Shown: positions 17,116-27,471 of the stretch, in pieces
Numbering within the stretch: the stretch's first letter is position 1
How the letters are laid out: each line of letters begins with the position of its first letter
Origin: Arthrobacter cryoconiti
GTDB lineage: Bacteria > Actinomycetota > Actinomycetes > Actinomycetales > Micrococcaceae
Length of the DNA: 64,000 nt
Direction of reading: 5' to 3'
NCBI RefSeq assembly: GCF_020905375.1
Contig: NZ_JAJJBU010000018.1
Location: forward strand, 1-64,000
Translations under genes and position numbers: made by a program
Notes under the pieces: model-generated
What the model saw: only the letters and a program-made list of their open reading frames with translations
Told to the model about the DNA's origin: nothing
Database searches by the model: none

Positions 17116-19347
17116 ATGGAAGTTTGGCCCGGAAACGCCTATCCGTTGGGTGCCACGTTTGATGGAACCGGCACCAACTTCTCACTGTTCAGTGAGCATG
17201 CAGAGAAAGTTGTGCTGTGTCTGCTCTCCGACGACAAGACGGAGACCCGGATCGACGTGGAAGAAGTCGACGGACACGTTTGGCACTGCTATCTTCCAGA
17301 GGTTCAGCCCGGCCAGCAGTACGGTTACCGGGTGCATGGCCCGTACGAGCCTACGAACGGGCTGCGCTTCGACGAGAACAAGCTTCTTTTGGACCCTTAT
17401 GCCAAATCCATTCACGGACAGATCGACTGGGATCCAGCACTGTTTTCTTACCAGTTTGAGGATCCGCAGACCCGGCAAGAGGAAGATTCCGCGCCGCACA
17501 CGATGTACAGCGTGGTCATCAATCCTTTCTTCGACTGGGACGGCGACCGGCATTTGCGCATTCCGTACCATGAGTCCATCATTTACGAAGCCCACGTCAA
17601 GGGATTGACCCAGCTGCACGAGAAAATCCCGGAAGATCAGCGCGGAACCTACTCCGGGGTCTCCCACCCGGTGATGCTTGAGCATTTCAAGAAACTCGGC
17701 GTCACTGCCGTTGAGCTGATGCCCGTTCACCAGTTCGTCAATGACGGGACCCTCGTGGAGAAGGGGCTGAGCAACTATTGGGGCTACAACAGCATCGGCT
17801 ACTTCGCACCCCAGAACACTTACAGTTCCACGGGTGAGCAGGGAAGCCAGGTACAGGAATTCAAGGCGATGGTCCGGGACCTCCACCGCGCAGGCATCGA
17901 GGTCATCCTGGATGTGGTCTATAACCACACCGCCGAAGGCAATCACCTCGGCCCCACCCTGTCGTTTAAAGGCATCGACAACGCAGCCTATTATCGCCTA
18001 GTCGAGGATGACCTGCAGTACTACATGGACTACACCGGCACGGGAAATTCGTTGAACGTTCGCCACCCCAACTCGCTTCAGCTGATCATGGATTCGCTGC
18101 GTTACTGGGTGACGGAAATGCATGTGGACGGTTTCCGCTTCGATCTGGCCTCCACCCTGGCCCGCGAGTTTTATGAAGTTGACAAACTTTCCACGTTCTT
18201 CGAACTCATCCAGCAAGATCCTGTCATCTCTCAAGTCAAACTCATTGCCGAACCGTGGGATGTGGGGCCAGGCGGCTACCAAGTGGGAAATTTTCCACCT
18301 CAATGGACGGAATGGAACGGCAAATACCGTGACACTGTTCGTGATTTCTGGCGTGGTGAGCCCTCCACCCTTGGCGAGTTCGCCTCGCGGCTGACAGGTT
18401 CAGCGGACCTCTATGAGAAATCCGGGCGACGGCCAGTTGCCTCCATCAACTTCGTCACCGCCCATGACGGCTTCACCCTGCGTGATCTGGTTTCCTACAA
18501 CGAGAAACACAACGACGCCAACGGTGAGGACAATAACGACGGCGAATCCCACAACCGCTCGTGGAACTGTGGTGCGGAGGGGCCCACCGACGACGAGGCG
18601 GTGCTGACGCTGAGGGCCCGCCAACAGCGCAACATCATCGCCACGCTCTTGCTCTCCCAAGGCGTCCCCATGATCCTCCACGGTGACGAACTGGGCCGCT
18701 CCCAGCAAGGCAACAACAACACCTACTGCCAGGATTCTTCGCTCAGCTGGATGCACTGGGATTCCGTGGACCAGCCCTTGGTGGAATTCACCGCCATGGT
18801 GAGCAAAATCCGCAGCGAACACCCCATCTTTCAGCGCAGCCGCTTCTTGGAGGGCCGGCCGGTCACACGTGGGGACGGCGACGACCTTCCAGACATCATC
18901 TGGTTCCGGCCCGATGGTGCCTGCATGCTGCCCGCCGACTGGGACAACGGATTCGGCCGGTGCATTGGTGTCTTCTACAACGGGGACGGCATCCGGGAGA
19001 AGGACAGGCGTGGACGCCGCATCACCGACAAGAACTTCCTGCTGATTTTCAACGCCGACGACGGCCCAGTGGACTTCCAGCTCCCCTCCAAGGAACACTC
19101 CCCGTTCTGGGAAATCCTCGTTGACACTGCCAGCAGCGGCACAGCGGACCCTGTCCAGGCCGAAACCATGATTGTACTGGAGGCAAAGTCCACCATGGTT
19201 CTGCGCGCCTACGCGGGTCCAAAGGAAATCGTGGGCCACTCCGCGGAGGCATCCTTGGCAGCCGCAGCCGCAGCCGGATCTGAAGCCGAATCTGAATCTG
19301 AAAGCGAAGCAGAAACCACTGCCGAAACCGCAGCGGACGGAGAATAA
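17116..19347 (+). CDS. glgX: Glycogen debranching enzyme GlgX
   Basis: A 743-residue GH13 debranching enzyme that cleaves alpha-1,6 links in limit dextrins. The N-terminal carbohydrate-binding domain begins [20 protein letters not shown]. The catalytic set is visible: [21 protein letters not shown] with the nucleophile Asp, IAEPWDVG with the acid Glu, and NFVTAHDGF with the third Asp. An unusual addition is the C-terminal tail of about 30 residues made mostly of Ala, Glu and Ser. GGAGG precedes the ATG. Two bases after its stop treY begins, so released maltodextrins can pass to trehalose synthesis. Confidence 0.93.
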   Translation: MEVWPGNAYPLGATFDGTGTNFSLFSEHAEKVVLCLLSDDKTETRIDVEEVDGHVWHCYLPEVQPGQQYGYRVHGPYEPTNGLRFDENKLLLDPYAKSIHGQIDWDPALFSYQFEDPQTRQEEDSAPHTMYSVVINPFFDWDGDRHLRIPYHESIIYEAHVKGLTQLHEKIPEDQRGTYSGVSHPVMLEHFKKLGVTAVELMPVHQFVNDGTLVEKGLSNYWGYNSIGYFAPQNTYSSTGEQGSQVQEFKAMVRDLHRAGIEVILDVVYNHTAEGNHLGPTLSFKGIDNAAYYRLVEDDLQYYMDYTGTGNSLNVRHPNSLQLIMDSLRYWVTEMHVDGFRFDLASTLAREFYEVDKLSTFFELIQQDPVISQVKLIAEPWDVGPGGYQVGNFPPQWTEWNGKYRDTVRDFWRGEPSTLGEFASRLTGSADLYEKSGRRPVASINFVTAHDGFTLRDLVSYNEKHNDANGEDNNDGESHNRSWNCGAEGPTDDEAVLTLRARQQRNIIATLLLSQGVPMILHGDELGRSQQGNNNTYCQDSSLSWMHWDSVDQPLVEFTAMVSKIRSEHPIFQRSRFLEGRPVTRGDGDDLPDIIWFRPDGACMLPADWDNGFGRCIGVFYNGDGIREKDRRGRRITDKNFLLIFNADDGPVDFQLPSKEHSPFWEILVDTASSGTADPVQAETMIVLEAKSTMVLRAYAGPKEIVGHSAEASLAAAAAAGSEAESESESEAETTAETAADGE

Positions 19348-19349
19348 GG

Positions 19350-21782
19350 ATGAAGACGCCAGCGTCCACCTACCGGCTGCAGCTCACCCCGGAATTCACC
19401 TTGTTCGATGCTGCCAAGACAGTGCCGTACCTGAAGGCGCTGGGCGCAGATTGGGTCTATCTTTCCCCCATCCTGACCTCTGAAAAGGGCTCAACCCACG
19501 GGTACGACGTCACCGACCCCGGCAGCGTGGACGTCGAAAGGGGTGGGCCTGACGGATTGCTGGCACTTGCCCATGCCGCCCACTGCGCTGGCCTTGGCGT
19601 ACTGGTGGACGTGGTACCCAACCACATGGGCGTGGCCACACCGTTCCAGAACCACTGGTGGTGGTCGGTGCTGAAGGAAGGCCGGGATTCGTCCTGGGCC
19701 AACGCCTTCGACATCGACTGGGCCGCTGGCCGTGGCCGCGTACGTATCCCGTTACTAGCGGATGACTTCAGTGCAGAGGACCTGGAGATCAAGGCAGGGG
19801 AACTTTGCTACTTTGAGCACCGCTTTCCGCTGGCCACCGGCACCTTTTCGCCCGGGGACACTGCCGCAGAAGTCCATGCACGCCAAAACTACGAACTCAT
19901 CGATTGGCGCCGGGCTGATACAGATTTGAACTACCGCAGGTTTTTCGCTGTCAGTACCCTCGCCGGGGTTCGGGTGGAGAAACCCGCCGTCTTCGACCAG
20001 ACACATACCGAAATTTTGCGCTGGTTCCGGGAGGGCTTGGTTGACGGCTTGCGGATCGACCATCCCGACGGCCTGGCCGATCCGGAAGGCTACCTGCACC
20101 AGCTGCGCCACGCCATTGGCGGAAAATATGTGCTGGTGGAGAAGATCCTGGAACCCGGGGAGTCCCTTCCTCCCGGGTTCGACTGCGAAGGAACCACGGG
20201 CTATGACGCATTGGCGGATGTCGACCGGGTTTTTATTGACGACGCCGGCGAGCCCGGACTCGACTCCATCGATGCCTTCTGGCGGGGTGGGAGGTCCCCG
20301 GACTATGAGCAGATGATGCACAGGACCAAACGCCGGATCACCGACGGCATCCTGCATGCGGAGATGCTGCGCATGGCCCGTCTGGTGCCTGCGAGCGCGG
20401 CACACGGCGTTGAGCATGTGGCCGATGCCCTGTCTGAGATCACCACTGCGTTTCCCGTGTACCGCACCTACCTGCCGGTGGGCGCGGAGATCCTGCGCGC
20501 AGCGTGTGCGCTGGCGAGTCAGCGTCGTCCGGAGTTGGCAGAAACCGTGGAGATGCTTTTGCCTTTGCTGCTCGACGCCGGACCGGGCGACCACGCCGAG
20601 CTGGGCCGCCGCTTCCAACAAACTTCCGGCATGGTCATGGCCAAGGGTGTGGAGGACACCGCGTTTTTCCGGCACACGCGGCTGGGAACGCTAACTGAGG
20701 TGGGCGCTGATCCCACAGAGTTTTCTATTACGTCTGCCCAATTTCATGAGCGCATGCTGACCCGGCTGCAGGAGTTTCCGCTGTCCATGACCACCCTGAG
20801 CACCCATGACACTAAACGCAGCGAGGACACGCGGGCCCGGATCAGTGCCCTTGCCGAATTACCCCAGGTGTGGGGGGACTTCCTTGAGGGCGCACAGGAA
20901 CTCACCCGGTTGCCCGACGGCCCCTTGGCCAACTTGCTCTGGCAGGGCATTGCCGGCGTTTGGCCCGCGGAGCGTGAGCGATTGCATTCCTTCGCCCAAA
21001 AGGCGGCCAGGGAGGCTGGCACGTGGACCAGTTGGGCAGATCCCAATGAAAATTATGAGAAGCAGCTTGCACGGGTGGTTGATTCCGCCTTCGACAACCC
21101 CCAGGTGCACAGCAACCTCCAGGAACTGGTGGAACTGCTGGATCCCTTGGGTGCCGCCAACTCCCTGTCAGCGAAATTGGTACAGCTGACAATGCCGGGC
21201 GTGCCGGACGTTTACCAGGGCACCGAGTTCTGGGATCGCTCTCTAACGGATCCCGACAACCGCCGCCCTGTCGATTTCACGAAACGCCAAGCGCAACTGA
21301 AACGCTTGGACGCAGGCGAGCTACCGGCGGCGTACCTACTGGAGGAAACGAAACTGTTGGTGACCTCGCGTGCGCTGCGGCTGCGGCGGGACCGCCCGGA
21401 GCTCTTCCACGGATACACTCCCATGTACGCCGAGGGTGCGGCGGCCGAGCATTTACTCGCCTTCAGCCGGGCCGACATGAGCACCAACTCCGATTCCGAT
21501 TCCAGCATCAACTCCAGCAACGATTCCCGCTCCGACGGTGCACTGACGCTGGCCACCCGGCTGCCGCATGGACTGGAACGCAAGGGCGGCTGGAAGACCA
21601 CCACACTCGAGCTTGCCGTAGACATGAGCGATGAGCTGACGGGCCGTCACTTCCCACGCGGGAATGCACGTGTCGGAGAGATCCTGCGTAGCTACCCTGT
21701 GGCGCTCCTGGTGCCGGCCTCCCCCGCCCAGAGCAGTGCCCAGAGCAGTTCCCATGCGCCGACGCCCAGTCCAGACGCATAG
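19350..21782 (+). CDS. treY: Malto-oligosyltrehalose synthase
   Basis: An 810-residue GH13 enzyme that turns the reducing-end glucose of maltodextrin into an alpha,alpha-1,1 trehalose unit. It opens with [20 protein letters not shown], which is diagnostic of TreY, and has [22 protein letters not shown] with the nucleophile, VLVEKIL with the acid, and [17 protein letters not shown] low-complexity Ser/Asp/Asn stretch lies at about residues 711-730, and a Gln/Ser/Ala-rich tail ends the protein. It is the middle gene of the glgX-treY-treZ operon. Confidence 0.94.
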   Translation: MKTPASTYRLQLTPEFTLFDAAKTVPYLKALGADWVYLSPILTSEKGSTHGYDVTDPGSVDVERGGPDGLLALAHAAHCAGLGVLVDVVPNHMGVATPFQNHWWWSVLKEGRDSSWANAFDIDWAAGRGRVRIPLLADDFSAEDLEIKAGELCYFEHRFPLATGTFSPGDTAAEVHARQNYELIDWRRADTDLNYRRFFAVSTLAGVRVEKPAVFDQTHTEILRWFREGLVDGLRIDHPDGLADPEGYLHQLRHAIGGKYVLVEKILEPGESLPPGFDCEGTTGYDALADVDRVFIDDAGEPGLDSIDAFWRGGRSPDYEQMMHRTKRRITDGILHAEMLRMARLVPASAAHGVEHVADALSEITTAFPVYRTYLPVGAEILRAACALASQRRPELAETVEMLLPLLLDAGPGDHAELGRRFQQTSGMVMAKGVEDTAFFRHTRLGTLTEVGADPTEFSITSAQFHERMLTRLQEFPLSMTTLSTHDTKRSEDTRARISALAELPQVWGDFLEGAQELTRLPDGPLANLLWQGIAGVWPAERERLHSFAQKAAREAGTWTSWADPNENYEKQLARVVDSAFDNPQVHSNLQELVELLDPLGAANSLSAKLVQLTMPGVPDVYQGTEFWDRSLTDPDNRRPVDFTKRQAQLKRLDAGELPAAYLLEETKLLVTSRALRLRRDRPELFHGYTPMYAEGAAAEHLLAFSRADMSTNSDSDSSINSSNDSRSDGALTLATRLPHGLERKGGWKTTTLELAVDMSDELTGRHFPRGNARVGEILRSYPVALLVPASPAQSSAQSSSHAPTPSPDA

Positions 21783-21818
21783 CACCGACGCTTAGCCCCG
21801 ACGAACAGGAGAACAGTG

Positions 21819-23600
21819 ATGACCTTGCCGGCACAGGGCAGTGAACGCTTTGATGTTTGGGCCCCCAACGCGACAACAGTGACATTGCTGGTGGGCGAGC
21901 ATGAATTTGCCATGTCCCCGCGTCCGGCGAAAGCGCCCGGGCACGGAGGCTGGTGGACGGCGGCAAGCGCTCCTGCTGACGGGGAGGTGGAGTACGGATA
22001 CCGTTTGGATGAGGACGCCACGGCTTTGCCGGACCCTCGCTCGCGCCGTCAACCGCACGGCGTCCACGCTCTCTCCACCACCTTTGACCCGACCACCCAC
22101 ATCTGGGCTGACGGGTCATGGCAGGGACGTGAGCTCTCCGGGGCAGTGATTTATGAGCTGCATGTGGGCACTTTCACCGATGAAGGAACCCTGGACGCGG
22201 CCGTGGGAAAGCTGGATTACTTGGCGGAGCTGGGCATTGACTTTGTTGAGTTGCTACCCGTCAATGGTTTCAATGGAACGCACAATTGGGGCTATGACGG
22301 CGTCCTTTGGTACACGGTCCATGAGGGCTATGGCGGTCCGGCTGCCTACCAGAGATTCGTTGACGCCGCCCATGTCGCGGGCCTTGGCGTCATTCAAGAC
22401 GTGGTGTACAACCATTTGGGTCCCAGCGGGAATTACCTGCCGCGCTTTGGCCCCTATTTGAAGTCCGACGGCGGAAACAGTTGGGGGGACTCGATCAATC
22501 TTGACGGGCCGGGATCCGATACCGTCCGTGACTACATCTTGGACAATGCTGCCCTGTGGTTGCGGGACTACCATGTGGACGGTTTAAGGCTTGATGCAGT
22601 GCATGCGCTCAAGGACCAGCGCGCCGTCCACATCCTCGAGGAGTTGGCAGTCCTTGCCGACGCCATCTCTGTGGAGTCCGGGCGCCCCGTGTCCATGATC
22701 GCCGAATCCGACCTTAACGATCCGAGGTTGCTGTATCCGCGGTCCGCGAACGGCCTTGGCTTACGCGCCCAATGGAGCGACGACTTCCACCATGCCGTCC
22801 ATGTCAACGTCAGTGGTGAGACGGCCGGATACTATGCCGATTTCGCCTCTGTTGGAGCGTTGGCAAAGGTTCTTCAGAAGGGCTTTTTCCATAACGGCAG
22901 CTATTCCAGTTTCCGTGGCCGCCACCATGGCAGGGATATCAAGGCTGGCCTGGCGCATCCCTCGGCGCTGGTGGTCTGCTGCCAGAATCACGACCAAATT
23001 GGAAACCGCGCGGCCGGTGACAGGCTTTCCCAGACGCTTAGCTACGGCCAGCTTGCCGTCGCAGCCGTTGCCACTTTAGCTTCACCGTTCACCCCCATGC
23101 TGTTCATGGGCGAAGAGTACGGGGCCACCACGCCGTGGCAGTTTTTCACCTCCCACCCCGAACCGGAACTGGCTAAAGCAACCGCCGAGGGACGCATCAA
23201 GGAATTTGAACGCATGGGCTGGGATCCGAATTTGGTGCCGGACCCGCAGGACCCGCAAACGTTCCTGCGCTCCAAACTGAACTGGTCACAAACTCACGAA
23301 GGTTCCCATGGAAGACTGCTGGACTTATACCGGCGTCTGATTGCTCTTCGGCGGCTCACCCCGGCCCTCAGCGAACCGGTTTTTTCCGACACCACGGTTG
23401 ACTTCGACGACCAAGCCCACTGGCTGGTGCTGCACAGGGGCGGGATTGATGTGGCGCTGAACTTCGCCCCGGATGAAGCTCACCTGCCTGTCCAGGGAAA
23501 GGATCTCTTGCTCGTTACGGATGAAGGGGCCCAGTTACTTTCCGGGGCTCCCGGCACCCTGCTGACGCTTCCCGGCCACAGCGCCGCCATCATAAAATAG
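21819..23600 (+). CDS. treZ: Malto-oligosyltrehalose trehalohydrolase
   Basis: A 593-residue GH13 enzyme that releases trehalose from the TreY product. The N-terminal domain begins [18 protein letters not shown]. Catalytic regions are [26 protein letters not shown] and [12 protein letters not shown], with [12 protein letters not shown] as the last conserved block. The ATG at 21819 is seven bases after AGGAG; a GTG one codon earlier is also in frame. The intervening 36 bases after treY leave the operon intact. Confidence 0.94.
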   Translation: MTLPAQGSERFDVWAPNATTVTLLVGEHEFAMSPRPAKAPGHGGWWTAASAPADGEVEYGYRLDEDATALPDPRSRRQPHGVHALSTTFDPTTHIWADGSWQGRELSGAVIYELHVGTFTDEGTLDAAVGKLDYLAELGIDFVELLPVNGFNGTHNWGYDGVLWYTVHEGYGGPAAYQRFVDAAHVAGLGVIQDVVYNHLGPSGNYLPRFGPYLKSDGGNSWGDSINLDGPGSDTVRDYILDNAALWLRDYHVDGLRLDAVHALKDQRAVHILEELAVLADAISVESGRPVSMIAESDLNDPRLLYPRSANGLGLRAQWSDDFHHAVHVNVSGETAGYYADFASVGALAKVLQKGFFHNGSYSSFRGRHHGRDIKAGLAHPSALVVCCQNHDQIGNRAAGDRLSQTLSYGQLAVAAVATLASPFTPMLFMGEEYGATTPWQFFTSHPEPELAKATAEGRIKEFERMGWDPNLVPDPQDPQTFLRSKLNWSQTHEGSHGRLLDLYRRLIALRRLTPALSEPVFSDTTVDFDDQAHWLVLHRGGIDVALNFAPDEAHLPVQGKDLLLVTDEGAQLLSGAPGTLLTLPGHSAAIIK

Positions 23601-23649
23601 TCTTTTCCCTATAGCCATGCTTCTCTCGCCAGCTACGAAGGATCCTTGC

Positions 23650-25299
23650 ATGCCTTTCACTGCTCTACCGTTGCTGCCCCGCCCTGTTCACGAGGAACAA
23701 ATGCCCGGTGAGTTCATGCTGACCGCCCAAACCACTCTTTCCCACCACCCCGGTCTTGAATCCGTGGCGATCAGCTTGCAGAATTCTCTGCGTTCGGCCA
23801 CCGGATTCCCTGTCCCGGTCGACGTCGAACAGGGCAACATTTCTCTCCTCCTTGACCCCGGGCTGGGTGAGTCTGAGTACAGCGTGTCGATTTCCCCCAA
23901 CACGGTTGAAATCCTCGGTGGTGATGCTGCTGGTGTCTTTTATGGGTGCCAGACATTTCTTCAATTGCTGCCAGCAGCGATTTTTCGCTCTGCACCCGTT
24001 GCCAATGTGCAGTGGAGCGCGCCGGCGTGCCACATTGCTGACAAGCCACGCTTTGGGTGGCGCGGGATCATGCTTGACGTTGTCCGGCATTTCCTGCCGA
24101 AGCGTGAAATCTTCCGCTTCATCGATCTCATGGCCATGCATAAGCTCAACACTTTGCATCTGCATCTCAGCGATGACCAGGGCTGGCGTGTGGAAATATT
24201 GCGGTACCCGAAGTTGACTCAGATTGGTGCCTGGCGCCGGGAAACCCAGGTTGGCGCTGGTGCCAATGCCGGAGCCGATGGCAGGCCCCATGGTGGCTAC
24301 TACACCCAAGGCGACATTCGCGAGATCGTAGCGTACGCAAGGTTGCGCTTCATTGACGTGGTGCCGGAAATCGAAACCCCAGGCCACGTCCAAGCAGCCC
24401 TTGCGGCCTACCCCGAGCTAGGCGTCACGGACCAAACTTTGGAGGTTTATACACGGTGGGGAATCAACTACAACGTGCTCAACGTCGAAGATTCCACGGT
24501 GGAATTCTTCAACAACGTCTTTGACGAGATCATGGACATTTTCCCCGGTAAGTACATTGGGGTTGGTGGGGATGAATGCCCCAAGGATCAGTGGCGCAAC
24601 GATCCTCGATCGTTGGAACGCATGGCAGATCTGGGCCTAAACCGCGTGGAGGATCTCCAGAGCTGGTTCATCGCGCAAATGGAGACGCATATTTCTGCCC
24701 ATGGACGGCGCATCTTTGGATGGGATGAAATCCTGGAAGGGGAACTGGCGCCCACAGCTACGGTGGCTTCCTGGCGGGGCATGACCGGAGCCCGCAGCGC
24801 GGCCCGGCGAGGCCATGACGTGGTCTGCTGCCCAGATGACCTTGCCTACTTCGATTACCGGCAGTCGCTGCTGCCCTCCGAGCCCATCCCCGTCTCCATT
24901 CCGCTGGGCGTGGCGGAGGTCTATGGCTTTGATCCGGTTCCGCATGGTCTGAGCCCCGAACAGGCGCTTCATATTCTGGGTGGGCAAGCTAATTTATGGA
25001 CGGAGCACATCGATTCCGCCCGCATGCTGGACTACATGGCATTTCCACGCCTGTGCGCCATGGCCGAGGTTTTATGGGCCACGGGCGAAAAAGATCTAGC
25101 GGCGTTTACCCCTCGTTTGGAGGCGCATTTGGCCAGGTTGGACGCCGTCGGCGTGGAATACCGGCAAGCGGAGGGGCCACTGCCATGGCAGCAACGCCCG
25201 GGCGTCAAAGGACGGCCCGAAACCCATCAAGAGCGAGCAGCGCTCATTGCCAAACTCGTTGCCTCAATCAAAAGCTCTCCTGATGATGACCTCAGCTAG
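23650..25299 (+). CDS. Beta-N-acetylhexosaminidase, GH20
   Basis: 549 residues from the ATG at 23650, which follows GAAGGAT; an upstream ATG at 23617 lacks a ribosome site. The GH20b-like N-terminal domain is followed by a TIM barrel starting FGWRGIMLDVVRHFLPK. The catalytic Asp-Glu pair is in VGGDECPKDQW, and LHLHLSDDQGWRVEI is typical. No signal peptide is seen, so the enzyme is probably cytoplasmic and acts on imported chitin or peptidoglycan oligosaccharides. The gene is close behind treZ and may be co-transcribed. Three TCAGCTA copies follow its end (25292, 25306, 25333). Confidence 0.92.
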   Translation: MPFTALPLLPRPVHEEQMPGEFMLTAQTTLSHHPGLESVAISLQNSLRSATGFPVPVDVEQGNISLLLDPGLGESEYSVSISPNTVEILGGDAAGVFYGCQTFLQLLPAAIFRSAPVANVQWSAPACHIADKPRFGWRGIMLDVVRHFLPKREIFRFIDLMAMHKLNTLHLHLSDDQGWRVEILRYPKLTQIGAWRRETQVGAGANAGADGRPHGGYYTQGDIREIVAYARLRFIDVVPEIETPGHVQAALAAYPELGVTDQTLEVYTRWGINYNVLNVEDSTVEFFNNVFDEIMDIFPGKYIGVGGDECPKDQWRNDPRSLERMADLGLNRVEDLQSWFIAQMETHISAHGRRIFGWDEILEGELAPTATVASWRGMTGARSAARRGHDVVCCPDDLAYFDYRQSLLPSEPIPVSIPLGVAEVYGFDPVPHGLSPEQALHILGGQANLWTEHIDSARMLDYMAFPRLCAMAEVLWATGEKDLAAFTPRLEAHLARLDAVGVEYRQAEGPLPWQQRPGVKGRPETHQERAALIAKLVASIKSSPDDDLS

Positions 25300-25416
25300 A
25301 TGGTCTCAGCTAAGAATTTCAACGCGAATGCTTCAGCTAAGCACTCCAGGGAAGTAGCCTAGGTCTATTCACGCGCATGCCCAGATCGAACGTCATCTCA
25401 AAAGGCTGGTACAACT

Positions 25417-25965
25417 ATGAGTCGCAAGGTCACAGCTCACCTGTTCAACTCCCTTAACGGCGTCGTGGAAAGCCCAAACCTGTGGCAATATGACTCGTTT
25501 GGAGCCGAGGAAGCGGCGGTGATGACGGATGTGATCACCCCTGTCACCGACGTCGTCATCGGGAGGAAGCTCTGGCAGGAGTGGTCGCAGTACTGGCCGG
25601 ACGCCACGGATCCGTTCGGCGAATGGATCAACCCGGTTCGCAAGCATGTCATCTCAGCGACGTTGCCTGAGGAGTTGCCGTGGAATAGTACTCGGATCAC
25701 CGGCGACCCAGCGCACTATGTGAGGAATCTACGCGAGCACGGTGAGGGCGGCATCATCGTCAGTGGCGGAATCGAGACGGTCCGCTCACTGTTCCTGCAG
25801 CGCCTCATCGATGAGCTCATCCTGACCACACACCCGGTAGTCACCAACCAAGGCCGGCGGCTCTTTGATGAGAGCGTGCCAGCCACCCGACTCCAACTCC
25901 TCAACGCCACATCAACCGCAGCGGGAAACGTGATTATGCATTACGCGCTCCGCCCCGCTGACTGA
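25417..25965 (+). CDS. Dihydrofolate reductase family (RibD C-terminal-like) protein
   Basis: A 182-residue member of the RibD_C/DHFR-like group. It begins KVTAHLFNSLNGVVESPNLWQ, has the VVIGRKLWQEW segment, and carries the NADPH-binding GGIIVSGGIETVRSLFLQRLIDEL. It is the third protein of this fold in the window. No operon partner is evident and the substrate is unknown. Confidence 0.83.
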   Translation: MSRKVTAHLFNSLNGVVESPNLWQYDSFGAEEAAVMTDVITPVTDVVIGRKLWQEWSQYWPDATDPFGEWINPVRKHVISATLPEELPWNSTRITGDPAHYVRNLREHGEGGIIVSGGIETVRSLFLQRLIDELILTTHPVVTNQGRRLFDESVPATRLQLLNATSTAAGNVIMHYALRPAD

Positions 25966-25989
25966 AACGTCCAGTATTTGCCCCGCGGC

Positions 25990-26403
25990 TCAGCTCCCAG
26001 CGACGATGTTGACCAGCCAGTCCACTCCGAACTTGTCAACGCACATGCCGAAGGTATCTCCCCACATGGACTTCTCCAACGGCATGGACACGGCGTCGCC
26101 GTCGCTGAGTTGATCCCAGTAACCGCGTAATTGGGCTTCGTCGTCACCGTTGAGCGAGACCGAAAAATTGTTGCCCGGCGTGAAAGCCATGCTCTTGGGT
26201 TTATCGGAGCCCATCAAGGCCAGTCCGCCTTCAGTCGTCAAGGCACCGTGCATGATCAAGTCAGCCTCGGCAGGGTCTTCGGACGCGTGAAAGTCCGCGA
26301 AGGTGCTCAGGGTGAGTTCGCCGCCGAATACCGAGTGGTAGAACTCCATGGCTTCGCGCGCATTGCCGCAAAAATTGATGTACGGGCTGAGTTGGGTGGC
26401 CAT
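25990..26403 (-). CDS. VOC family protein, PhnB-like
   Basis: About 137 residues with the PhnB-like pattern: LSPYINFCGNAREAMEFYHSVFGGEL at the start, DLIMHGALTTEGGLALMGSD in the middle and WGDTFGMCVDKFGVDWLVNI at the end. The ATG at 26403 is chosen because it gives the normal family length; a longer frame to 26691 has no homology-like sequence. It is divergent from a two-domain protein of the same type at 26580. Confidence 0.85.
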   Translation of the reverse strand: MATQLSPYINFCGNAREAMEFYHSVFGGELTLSTFADFHASEDPAEADLIMHGALTTEGGLALMGSDKPKSMAFTPGNNFSVSLNGDDEAQLRGYWDQLSDGDAVSMPLEKSMWGDTFGMCVDKFGVDWLVNIVAGS

Positions 26404-26579
26404 AGTTATGCTCACTTTCGGTGTTGACGCCATATTTATTTGGCGTTCGGTGGAGCGCGCTTTAGCTAAATTATGGACCATACGTAGCCAAGGTACTAGT
26501 GGCAATGATAAAAGCACTAAAGCGTCTTGTTGCCCCCTCCGGACTGTGCCATGCTGTGAAGATTCGACGAGGAGAAACC

Positions 26580-27464
26580 ATGCAAAGAATCGTGCCCAAC
26601 GTGTGGTGTCAAGGTAATGCTGACGATGCTGGCAGCTTCTATGCGGCGATACTCCCTGACGCGTCCGCGGAGGTCGTTGCCTCTTACCCAACGGAGAATA
26701 TCCCTGATTTTCAACGCGAACTAGCCGGTAAGACCCTCGTCGTTGATGTGAGCGTCAGCGGGTACCGGATTCGCCTGATCAATGCCGGAAGCGAGTACCG
26801 TCCCACACCAGCGTTGTCTTTCATTGTGAATATGGACCCTTTGCTGTTCGACGGCGGTGAAGAGGAAGCGCGGGCCCGCATCGCTCGCATGTGGGGTGCT
26901 TTTCTGGATGGCGGTGAGGAACGCATGCCGCTGGGCGAGTATCCGCACAGCAAGCTCTACGGTTGGGTTGAGGACCGCTTTGGTGTCAACTGGCAGTTGA
27001 TGCTTACCGATCCTGCTGGTGAGCCCCGACCCCTGATCATTCCCCAATTCCTGTTCACGGGGCCCGCCCCGCAAGCGCAGGCGGCAATCGACTTTTACAC
27101 CGCTCTGTTGCCGGACTCAGCACTCGGGATGTTCATTGCCGGACCGGAAGAAACCGGGGGCGTCCTCTTCGCAGAGTTCACCCTTGCCGGCCAATGGTTC
27201 TCCGCAATGGATGCCGGTGCGGGCCATGATTTTTCCTTCACGCCGGGACTCTCGCTGGAGGTTGACTGCACCGAGCAAGAACAGATCGATGCATTGTGGG
27301 ATGCCCTCAGTACAGTGCCAGAAGCCGAGCAATGCGGTTGGTTAGTGGACCAATTTGGGGTCAGTTGGCAGATCGTGCCCGAGAACATGGGTTCCCTCAT
27401 GCAACACCCCGGCGCATACCAGCGGATGCTCTCCATGAAGAAAATCATCATCGCCGACTTGTGA
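26580..27464 (+). CDS. Two-domain VOC protein (3-demethylubiquinone-9 methyltransferase-like)
   Basis: 294 residues containing two PhnB-type VOC halves. The first opens IVPNVWCQGNADDAGSFYAAILPDA and ends EDRFGVNWQLMLTD; the second opens IIPQFLFTGPAPQAQAAIDFYTALLPDS and ends VDQFGVSWQIVPENM. The old family name does not imply methyltransferase activity. The ATG at 26580 follows GAGGAG and is preferred over the upstream frame start at 26499. The UvrA-like gene starts eight bases after its stop. Confidence 0.85.
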   Translation: MQRIVPNVWCQGNADDAGSFYAAILPDASAEVVASYPTENIPDFQRELAGKTLVVDVSVSGYRIRLINAGSEYRPTPALSFIVNMDPLLFDGGEEEARARIARMWGAFLDGGEERMPLGEYPHSKLYGWVEDRFGVNWQLMLTDPAGEPRPLIIPQFLFTGPAPQAQAAIDFYTALLPDSALGMFIAGPEETGGVLFAEFTLAGQWFSAMDAGAGHDFSFTPGLSLEVDCTEQEQIDALWDALSTVPEAEQCGWLVDQFGVSWQIVPENMGSLMQHPGAYQRMLSMKKIIIADL

Positions 27465-27471
27465 AGAGTGG

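Noticed and set aside
25292-25339. Three copies of TCAGCTA behind the hexosaminidase gene
   Set aside because: Spacing is irregular (14 and 27 bases) and the unit is short; likely chance or simple duplication.
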